Below are positions 7,421-12,250 of a stretch of DNA of 12,250 nucleotides, piece by piece. This DNA is from an uncultured Actinomyces sp. Its GTDB lineage: Bacteria; Actinomycetota; Actinomycetes; Actinomycetales; Actinomycetaceae. The notes beneath the pieces were generated by a model, which was not told the DNA's origin, ran no database searches, and saw nothing but the letters and a program-made list of their open reading frames with translations. A program made the position numbers and the translations under genes. Position 1 is the stretch's first letter, and each line of letters begins with the position of its first letter. Location of the stretch: NCBI GenBank assembly GCA_915069725.1, contig CAJZFF010000017.1, positions 1 to 12,250 of the forward strand, written 5' to 3'.

Positions 7421-7469
7421 GCGGCGGCTTGGCGCCGGGACACGCCCGCCAAACAGTGCCCGCCTGCTC

Positions 7470-7539
7470 CGAGGACGCACCGTAGAGCCTGCGGACGGCC
7501 CCCTGGGGGTCAGTCACCGCGGCCTATGGTGCGTCCTCG
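7470..7539. terminator. Inverted repeat hairpin between convergent xseA and MFS gene
   Basis: CGAGGACGCACCGTAG (7470-7485) pairs with CTATGGTGCGTCCTCG (7524-7539) over 16 positions, with one G-U. The right arm is the last five codons and stop of the MFS gene read backwards. The 38-base loop contains CCCCC-T-GGGGG (7499-7509). Lying between two convergent genes, the structure may stop transcription from both sides. There is no U-run. It could equally be a scar of an inverted duplication. Confidence 0.45.
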
Positions 7540-8903
7540 CGCTTCCGGCGGCCGGTAGCCCTGAGGACGACGATGGCGACGGGGATCGCGGCCACCGCGA
7601 AGACGGCCGACGCCCCGACGACTGCCCTATGGAAGCCGGTCAGGAAGTCGCCTGAAGCAATCAGGACGCCAAGGACAGCCACACCGACGACACTGCCGGT
7701 CTGCCGGGCCGCGTTGATAACGCTGCCGGCGATGCCGGTGTAGCCCACCGGCGCGGAGGCGACGGCGGCCGAGGTCGCGGCAGGCATGGTCAGTGCCGTG
7801 CCGAAACCGCCCAGGAAGGTCAGGACCGCCACCAGCGGGTACGGCGTCGAGGCCGTGACGGCAGCGAGCCCCGCGAACCCGGCCGCACCGGTGAGCAGGC
7901 CCGTCAGCATCGTGGGGAACGCCCCGGTCCTGGCGGTCATCCTGCCTCCCATCGGGGAGGCGACGACGGCGCTGCACGCCTGCGGCGCCAGGGCCAGACC
8001 GGCGATCCATGGCTCAAATCCCAGATAGCGCTGCAGGAACAGAGCCAGGACGAAGAGCTGGCCGAAGAAGCCGGTATTGAGCGCGAACCCGACCGCGGCG
8101 GCCACGGCGAAACGCGGTCGGGAGAAGACCGCCGTCGGTAGCATCGGCCTGCTCGCGGTCCGTTCAACCAGGACGAAGACCACCAACAGGCTCAGTCCGG
8201 CGAGGGTTGAGGCGACAACGGGTGGACTCCACCCGTGCTCACCCGCGGCGATGATCCCGTAAGTGGTGGCCGCGAGTCCGGCGACGGAGAGGACCTGCCC
8301 GGGCAGGTCGCCGCCTTCGCGTCGTCGCAGCGACCGCGTCTCCGGCGCGGGCAGGCGGCGGGCGGTGAGCCACAGCGCGGCTGCGACGAGGGGCAGGTTC
8401 ACCCAGAACACGAACCGCCAGCCGGTGAAGGTCACGAGCAGTCCCCCGGCCACCGGGCCGACGGCCGCGGCGACACCACCGGCTCCTCCCCACAGGCCGA
8501 TGGCTCGGGCCCGGTCGGCGGGGCAATCATGGATGAGGGAGAGTATTGCCAGGGAGGACGGGACGATCGCGGCGGCGCCGACGCCCTGCAACGCGCGGAA
8601 GGCGATGAGCGCACCACCGGCAGGGGCCAGGGCACAGGCCGCCGAGAGCAGGCCGAAGACCACCAGGCCGAGCAGGTGGACGCTTTTTGCGCCCAGTCGG
8701 TCACAGGCCGCCCCTGCCGACAGCTGCAGGGCTGCGAAGGTGAGGGCGTAGGCGTCGACGACCCACTGCAGGGAGGCGACCGGGGCACCCAGGTCCCCAC
8801 CGATCCGCGCCAGCGCCACGTTGACGACCGTCGTGTCGAGCATGACGATGAAGAACCCGAGCAGCGCCGCGATGAGGGCGCCGCGCCGTCGGTATCCGCT
8901 CAT
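7524..8903 (-). CDS. DHA2-family MFS multidrug efflux transporter
   Basis: This encodes 459 residues from an ATG at 8903 preceded by AAGGAGG with six-base spacing, a near-ideal site; longer upstream starts are rejected. It is an integral membrane proton-antiport exporter. TM1 carries the DHA2 signature MLDTTVVNVALARIGGDLG (about 21-39). WVVDAYALTFAALQL forms TM2, and DRLGAKSVHLLG (about 68-79) is motif A. FRALQGVGAAAIVPSSLA and the antiporter motif C region GGAGGVAAAVGPVAGGLL follow. Hydrophobicity by eye suggests 14 TM segments. The sequence is reminiscent of actinobacterial methylenomycin-A-resistance-like pumps, but the substrate cannot be inferred. It is divergent from an ArsR-like regulator across a 119-base region with dyads, the usual layout of a substrate-induced efflux pair. 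Its end lies in an inverted repeat shared with the xseA 3' region. Confidence 0.88.
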   Translation of the reverse strand: MSGYRRRGALIAALLGFFIVMLDTTVVNVALARIGGDLGAPVASLQWVVDAYALTFAALQLSAGAACDRLGAKSVHLLGLVVFGLLSAACALAPAGGALIAFRALQGVGAAAIVPSSLAILSLIHDCPADRARAIGLWGGAGGVAAAVGPVAGGLLVTFTGWRFVFWVNLPLVAAALWLTARRLPAPETRSLRRREGGDLPGQVLSVAGLAATTYGIIAAGEHGWSPPVVASTLAGLSLLVVFVLVERTASRPMLPTAVFSRPRFAVAAAVGFALNTGFFGQLFVLALFLQRYLGFEPWIAGLALAPQACSAVVASPMGGRMTARTGAFPTMLTGLLTGAAGFAGLAAVTASTPYPLVAVLTFLGGFGTALTMPAATSAAVASAPVGYTGIAGSVINAARQTGSVVGVAVLGVLIASGDFLTGFHRAVVGASAVFAVAAIPVAIVVLRATGRRKREDAP

Positions 8904-8943
8904 GAGTGGCCTCCTTGTCCCCCTGGCCCCGGGGTCCGTCTGA

Positions 8944-9016
8944 CTGCTGATGCCGGTGACCGGCAGGCTAGAGCCGCAATTGTTCGGCGCGAACCGAACC
9001 GGCGCCGGCGCATACT
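8944..9016. promoter_or_regulatory. Divergent MFS/ArsR promoter-operator region
   Basis: Three dyads are packed here: TGCCGGT-G-ACCGGCA (8951-8965), GTTCGG-CGCGAA-CCGAAC (8982-8999) and the palindrome CCGGCGCCGG (8999-9008). For the MFS gene (minus), TAGCCT at 8965-8970 with TTCGCG at 8988-8993 gives a -10/-35 pair with a 17-base spacer, flanked or overlapped by the dyads. For the regulator (plus), CATACT at 9011-9016 lies six bases before its ATG, which fits a leaderless message. Binding of the ArsR-like product to these dyads is an inference. Confidence 0.42.
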
Positions 9017-9022
9017 GGTCGC

Positions 9023-9760
9023 ATGTCACGGACTCCCGACCGTTTCTTCCCCGAGGCGGTTCCCGACGTCGCCGGCACGGCTGCGGCACTCGCCGACCGG
9101 TCGCGGGCCGCCATGTGCGCGGCACTCATGGACGGCCGCGCCTGGACTGTGGGCGAGCTCAGCTCATACGCCGCGATCGCGCGGTCGACCACCAGCGAGC
9201 ATGTCGACGTGCTGGAAGCACACGGTCTCATCACGAGGGTCCGTCAGGGGCGGCACTGCTACGTCACAATCTCCGGCCCTGAGGCGGCTCGAGTCGTCGA
9301 GGCCCTGGGGGCGATATCAGCATCAGTACTGCCCACGGCACACAGCCTCAATGCGTGGACCGCCAACAAGCGGCTGCTGGCCGCCCGTACCTGCTACCGC
9401 CACCTGGCGGGGCGACTCGGCGTGAGTCTGGCCAAGCACCTCCAGGAGCGCAGCCACCTGGATTCCTCCTGGCGGCTGACCGATTCCGGAGGGGACCTGC
9501 TGGCCACCTGGGGGCTGGAAAAGCCGCGTCGTGCCCGTGGGGAGGCGTGCATGGACTCCACTGAACGGCAGTTCCACCTCGGCGGACCACTGGGGACTGC
9601 ACTGACGCAGGCGTTCTTCGATCGGGCCTGGATCACGCGCATCGGACGAAGCCGGGCCGTCAAGGTCACGGAGGCCGGCCGCGAGGCACTGGCGCAAGCA
9701 GGTTTGGCGGACGTGCTGACACTCCTCGATGAGACGACCTCCAACGACGCAGCAGGGTAA
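9023..9760 (+). CDS. ArsR-like winged-helix transcriptional regulator
   Basis: This encodes 245 residues from an ATG at 9023. There is no Shine-Dalgarno, but a -10-like CATACT ends six bases upstream. Residues about 20-95 form a winged helix: LADRSRAAMCAALMDGRAWTV, then ELSSYAAIARSTTSEHVDVL (recognition helix region), EAHGLI and the wing RVRQGRHCYVTIS. The metal-binding ELCVCDL motif of SmtB/ArsR sensors is absent, so metal sensing is unlikely. The C-terminal half contains ARTCYRHLAGRLGVSLAKHL, WRLTDSGGDLL, CMDSTERQFHLGGPLGTAL and SRAVKVTEAGREAL, a second domain seen in a subgroup of actinobacterial ArsR-type regulators of about 230-250 residues. Its ligand is not known to me. The divergent orientation to the MFS pump suggests that it represses that gene and itself. 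Confidence 0.83.
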   Translation: MSRTPDRFFPEAVPDVAGTAAALADRSRAAMCAALMDGRAWTVGELSSYAAIARSTTSEHVDVLEAHGLITRVRQGRHCYVTISGPEAARVVEALGAISASVLPTAHSLNAWTANKRLLAARTCYRHLAGRLGVSLAKHLQERSHLDSSWRLTDSGGDLLATWGLEKPRRARGEACMDSTERQFHLGGPLGTALTQAFFDRAWITRIGRSRAVKVTEAGREALAQAGLADVLTLLDETTSNDAAG

Positions 9761-9854
9761 AGGTGCGGTCTGAGGCGTCGGTCTGGGCACTTTCTCGCGC
9801 CGAGGACATCATCTGGACCCGCCTCGTCCTCTCTGCCCGTGTGCCGGTCCGTGC

Positions 9855-9860
9855 GAGAAT
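9855..9860 (+). promoter_or_regulatory. Putative -10 element for leaderless xseB transcript
   Basis: GAGAAT matches four of six positions of the -10 consensus and is followed by six bases (CGGGGC) and the GTG start of xseB. No good -35 or Shine-Dalgarno is seen. If real, xseB has its own promoter, as expected now that it is separated from xseA. Confidence 0.33.
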
Positions 9861-9866
9861 CGGGGC

Positions 9867-10217
9867 GTGAGCTCCGAGATGAACCCCGGCCCGTACTCCG
9901 ACCAGTACCCAGACGAGTACTCACCCCAGAGCAGCCCCTACTCGGCGTCCTCAGGATCGTCAGGGTCTTCAGCGTCCTCGGCCCCTGCCGCAGGCGGGGC
10001 GTCTGGTGCCAATGAGGACGTCGCCTCGCTCAGCTATGAGCGGGCCCGTGAGGAGCTGGTGGCCGTCGTGCAGCGTCTTGAGGCGGGCTCCGTCCCCTTG
10101 GAGGACTCCCTGGCGCTGTGGGAGCGCGGCGAGGCCCTGGCCCAGCGCTGCCAGACCTGGCTCGATGAGGCCCGCGCCCGCCTGGCCGCGGTCGCGCAGG
10201 AGGACCCTGAGGACTGA
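9867..10217 (+). CDS. xseB: Exodeoxyribonuclease VII small subunit
   Basis: This encodes 116 residues. The core (about 53-116) reads LSYERAREELVAVVQRLEAGSVPLEDSLALWERGEALAQRCQTWLDEARARL. This is the family's two-helix hairpin, with the conserved LExG..PLE.S...WE.GE.L...C sequence that wraps around XseA. The first ~52 residues are an extra low-complexity region rich in Ser, Tyr, Pro and Gly. The E. coli protein is 80 residues, so the length excess lies entirely in this tail. The start is GTG 9867, with ATG 9879 as the alternative (four residues shorter); neither has a Shine-Dalgarno. It is on the same strand as xseA, but the MFS/ArsR pair intervenes, and it probably has its own promoter. Confidence 0.93.
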   Translation: MSSEMNPGPYSDQYPDEYSPQSSPYSASSGSSGSSASSAPAAGGASGANEDVASLSYERAREELVAVVQRLEAGSVPLEDSLALWERGEALAQRCQTWLDEARARLAAVAQEDPED

Positions 10218-10816
10218 CACGACCTGGGGCTGACCGGGCATGACCCGCCCCGGGGCTGCGGCTCCAGACCGGGCGTATGCCCGCACGCGCAACGAATCGA
10301 CCGTCGTGGCAACGTGGCCATAGGCCTGGGGCCGCGGTCGAACCCACCTGCGCGGCGGACTGACCGAGTTGCCCAGGGCTCCGGCTGGCGATAGTGCCCC
10401 CATCGAGCACCTCCGGCAGCCAGAGCAGGAGGCCGGAAGGAGCCATGGATGTCCAAATCGGACACAAAGGCTTGGGCCGCTCTCATCCGGGCGAAACACA
10501 ACCGCATGATTCCAAGGTTTTCATTCATGCGGCCTGTGCACTGAACGCCCTTTGTATCCGATTTGGACATTCTTGGGCGAGACGAGCCCTGTGGGCGGCG
10601 CCGGATCGGTAGTCTGTGAGCATTCACCCCCGACCGCGCGCATCGACCAGCGCACCGGCCACTTCCGGGCAGTGTGGCGCCGCCGCGTTCCTCATCCGCC
10701 CGAGTCTCCTCACCGCCTCTTCTTATCTCCCGGTCCACCACTCCGGTCAGCCCTCCGTCCCTCCCACGTCTCAGCTCACCACCACCGGACCCCGGTCCTG
10801 CACGAAGGAGTCACCC
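10218..10816. other. 599-bp intergenic region between xseB and the sugar kinase
   Basis: No protein-coding gene of recognisable family lies here. The first part (10218-10440) is GC-rich with only weak hairpins, such as the palindrome GCCCCGGGGC at 10247-10256 and TCCGGC/GCCGGA at 10412-10417 and 10432-10437. The middle holds an inverted-repeat element of lower GC (10447-10572). The last part (10573-10803) has a possible -10 TAGTCT at 10610-10615 and the dyad GTGA-GCAT-TCAC at 10616-10627, and it otherwise looks like a long 5' leader of the kinase. I recognise no riboswitch or tRNA. Confidence 0.6.
10447..10572. repeat. 126-bp element bounded by near-perfect 22-bp inverted repeats
   Basis: The left arm 10449-10470 begins ATGTCCAAATCGG. 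The right arm 10549-10570 is its reverse complement except for one transition (C in GGACAC, T in GGATAC). Each arm contains its own dyad, TGTCC-AAATC-GGACA on the left and TATCC-GATTT-GGACA on the right, with centres 105 bp apart. Inside, CCGCATGA (10502-10509) pairs with TCATGCGG (10525-10532) around a 15-base loop, and GGCCGC/GCGGCC is at 10475-10480 and 10529-10534. No target-site duplication is seen. A strong GGAAGGAG (10435-10442) sits six bases before ATG 10449, which opens a 31-codon frame ending at 10544. Possible natures are paired operators for the downstream kinase, a structured RNA, a MITE-like repeat, or a small gene. Confidence 0.6.
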
Positions 10817-11758
10817 ATGACCGCACCCGGCCGCCCAGGATCCGCCCTCATCATCGGCGAGGCCCTGGTTGATGTCGTCATCCACCCCGGGCAGGAGCCC
10901 ATGGACATCCCCGGCGGCGCACCCGCCAACGTCGCCCTGGGGCTGGCGCGCCTGGGTCGCGACGTCGAGCTGCACTGCTGGATCGGCACCGACGAGCGCG
11001 GCAAGGCCGTGCGCTCCCACCTGGAGGCCTCCGGGGTCCGCCTGGCTCCGGGTGCCGACGGCGCGGCACGCACCTCCACGGCGCAGGCCACCATCGGTGA
11101 GGACCGGGCCGCCACCTATGTCTTCGACCTGGACTGGAACCCGCCGCGCCCGACACTGCCCGACGGGCAGGCGCCGCTGCTGGTGCACACCGGCTCGATC
11201 GCCGCGATCCTGGCCCCCGGCGCCACCACCGTGGAGCAGGTACTGCGCGAGACGCGCGCCACCTCCACCATCGCCTACGACCCCAATGCCCGCCCCCAGC
11301 TCATGGGTGACCCGAAGGACGCCCGCGAGATCGTCGAGCGTCTGGTGGGCCTGTCGGACCTGGTCAAGTGCTCCGATGAGGACATCGCGTGGCTCTATGG
11401 CCGGGACGCGGACCTGGAGACGGTGCTGCGCTCCTGGTTGGACAAGGGCGTGGCCGTCGTGGTGGTCACGCGCGGTAAGGAGGGGGCACTGGCCCTGTCC
11501 GCCTCGGGGGTGCGTCTGGAGGTGCCCGCCGACCCGAGCGTCGTGGTGGCGGACACGGTGGGCGCTGGCGACTCCTTCATGGGCGGCTTGGAGGATGCCC
11601 TGTGGAGTGAGGACCTCGTGGGTGCTGATCGGCGCGAGGCGCTGCGCGCCGTGGACGCCGCGACCCTGGAGCGGATCATGCGCCACGCCGCGGCCATCGC
11701 CGACATCACGGTCTCACGGGCCGGAGCCAACCCGCCCACTCGCGACGAGCTTCCCTGA
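10817..11758 (+). CDS. PfkB-family carbohydrate kinase (probable fructokinase)
   Basis: This encodes 313 residues from an ATG at 10817 with GAAGGAG six bases upstream. Longer in-frame starts upstream add unconserved sequence and are rejected. It is a cytosolic ATP-dependent sugar kinase of the ribokinase fold. The N-terminal GEALVDVV and GGAPANVALGLARLG (signature 1, about 33-47) bind sugar. WIGTDERGKAVRSHLEASGV follows. YDPNARPQLM and VVVTRGKEGAL lead to signature 2, DTVGAGDSFMGGL (246-258), with Asp252 of GAGD as catalytic base. The GGAPANVA form and the length match bacterial fructokinases, but a related hexose substrate cannot be excluded. It stands alone: no sugar transporter or hydrolase is next to it, and the AEC gene beyond is convergent. 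The inverted-repeat element upstream may regulate it. Confidence 0.88.
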   Translation: MTAPGRPGSALIIGEALVDVVIHPGQEPMDIPGGAPANVALGLARLGRDVELHCWIGTDERGKAVRSHLEASGVRLAPGADGAARTSTAQATIGEDRAATYVFDLDWNPPRPTLPDGQAPLLVHTGSIAAILAPGATTVEQVLRETRATSTIAYDPNARPQLMGDPKDAREIVERLVGLSDLVKCSDEDIAWLYGRDADLETVLRSWLDKGVAVVVVTRGKEGALALSASGVRLEVPADPSVVVADTVGAGDSFMGGLEDALWSEDLVGADRREALRAVDAATLERIMRHAAAIADITVSRAGANPPTRDELP

Positions 11759-11886
11759 GCGGCCCCGGCGCGACGAGGTCGTAGGTTAACCCGCGAGGTC
11801 GTACCCTGAACCCTCCGACAGCGCGGCCTCAGGCACGACTGCGCGGGTGAGCGAAGCGCCTGCACGGGCAGTGCGACCGCGCGGGC
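11759..11886. other. Convergent intergenic region with a 10-bp direct repeat
   Basis: This region separates the kinase from the convergent AEC transporter gene. CGAGGTCGTA occurs at 11774-11783 and again at 11794-11803, exactly 20 bases apart, with the palindrome GGTTAACC at 11784-11791 between them. No convincing terminator hairpin with a U-run is seen; only short GC-rich pairings can be drawn. The function of the repeat is unknown. Confidence 0.4.
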
Positions 11887-12250
11887 TCAGTGCAGGAGCG
11901 CGGCGGCCAACAGGACCACGGGCACGAATCCGGCCGTCGTCAGCAGGACGGCGTCGCGAGCCAGGTCCTTGGCCGCCCCGTAGCGCGAGGCGTACATGAA
12001 GACGTTTTGCGCCGTGGGCAGGGCGGCGGTGACGACCGGGGTGAGCAGCTGTGCTCCGCTGAGTCCCGCCGCCAGTCCGACGACGACGGCCAGCCCCGGC
12101 ATGACCACCAGCTTCCAGCCCACGGCCAGCCACAGGGCGCTACGCCGGACCGCACCACGATGAGACGTCGACGCCGCCTGGGACTCCTGATCCTGCCGAG
12201 CTGACTGGACCAACCGGACCGGCAAGCCCTGCGAGGATGGGGCGGGCTCC
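11887..12250 (-). CDS. AEC-family (auxin efflux carrier-like) transporter, C-terminal part
   Basis: The frame is open from the right window edge to a TGA at 11887-11889, giving 120 complete codons; the start and most of the protein lie outside. After a polar cytosolic loop (QSARQDQESQAAS), the sequence SALWLAVGWKLVVMPGLAVVVGLAAGL forms one membrane span. ALPTAQNVFMYASRYGAAKDLARDAVLLTT is the conserved C-terminal AEC motif. A last hydrophobic segment, VPVVLLAAALL, ends the protein. AEC proteins are secondary transporters that export or import organic anions such as malonate or malate in bacteria; the substrate here cannot be told. It converges on the sugar kinase, so the two are not co-transcribed. 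Confidence 0.82.
   Translation of the reverse strand, partial: EPAPSSQGLPVRLVQSARQDQESQAASTSHRGAVRRSALWLAVGWKLVVMPGLAVVVGLAAGLSGAQLLTPVVTAALPTAQNVFMYASRYGAAKDLARDAVLLTTAGFVPVVLLAAALLH

Noticed and set aside
5902..7485. Second plus-strand frame of 527 codons overlapping xseA
   Set aside because: It is Arg/Pro/Gly-rich with no domain. XseA in the other frame carries all family motifs.
8904..9125. N-terminal extension of the MFS protein to an upstream start at 9125
   Set aside because: It would overlap the divergent regulator gene and add non-hydrophobic sequence. ATG 8903 has an ideal AAGGAGG site.
8235..9425. Plus-strand frame of 396 codons across the MFS and ArsR genes
   Set aside because: It is antisense to the MFS gene and out of frame with the ArsR gene; the translation is a low-complexity shadow.
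9023..9760. Metal-sensing ArsR/SmtB function for the regulator
   Set aside because: The cysteine-bearing ELCVCDL metal site is missing and the neighbour is a DHA2 drug pump, not a metal transporter.
10447..10572. Interpretation of the inverted-repeat element as a confirmed MITE
   Set aside because: No target-site duplication is seen at its ends, no second copy lies in the window, and each arm has internal dyad symmetry. Kept as an unclassified repeat.
10811..11686. Minus-strand frame of 291 codons opposite the sugar kinase
   Set aside because: It is antisense to a clear PfkB protein, with no conserved motif.

Overview
The window is about 70% GC, densely coded, with many GTG starts and no IS, phage or CRISPR signature. 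Gene content points to a Gram-positive actinobacterium, and Actinomyces or a close relative (Actinomycetaceae) is the best guess. The markers are an Asp23/Gls24 envelope-stress cluster with DUF6286 and AmaP-like membrane proteins, an ispH/xseA divergent pair with xseB nearby (a layout also known in mycobacteria), and several starts that look leaderless. The genus is an inference from gene content, not from a marker gene.

Layout. (1) 1-3026, plus strand: a tightly packed operon holding a truncated Asp23-family protein, a DUF6286-type two-TM protein, an AmaP-like two-TM protein, an ECF-type sigma factor, a second Asp23-family protein and a short Asp23-like protein. Most junctions overlap, and a strong hairpin at 3072-3119 ends the unit. 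(2) 3147-5987, minus strand: a LysP-type lysine permease downstream of ispH (last step of the MEP isoprenoid pathway). (3) 5980-6045: a compact divergent control region between ispH and xseA, rich in CAGTGG/CCACTG repeats. (4) 6032-7420: xseA (exonuclease VII large subunit). Its partner xseB lies at 9867-10217, and the two are separated by a divergent drug-exporter/regulator pair: a DHA2-type MFS pump (minus) and an ArsR-like regulator (plus). (5) 10218-10816: a 599-bp gap holding a 126-bp element bounded by near-perfect 22-bp inverted repeats. (6) 10817-11758: a PfkB-family sugar kinase, probably a fructokinase. (7) 11887 to the right edge, minus strand: the C-terminal end of an AEC-family transporter.

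How the genes work together. The first cluster looks like a self-contained envelope-stress module in which a sigma factor is co-translated with soluble and membrane-anchored proteins that share an Asp23-like fold. XseA and XseB together make exonuclease VII. The MFS pump and ArsR-like protein form a typical self-regulated efflux pair and look like an insertion into an ancestral xseA-xseB unit. The most unusual non-coding features are the inverted-repeat element upstream of the sugar kinase and the repeat-rich ispH/xseA divergent region. No entirely new multi-gene system is evident. The nearest candidate is the Asp23-paralogue/sigma-factor operon.
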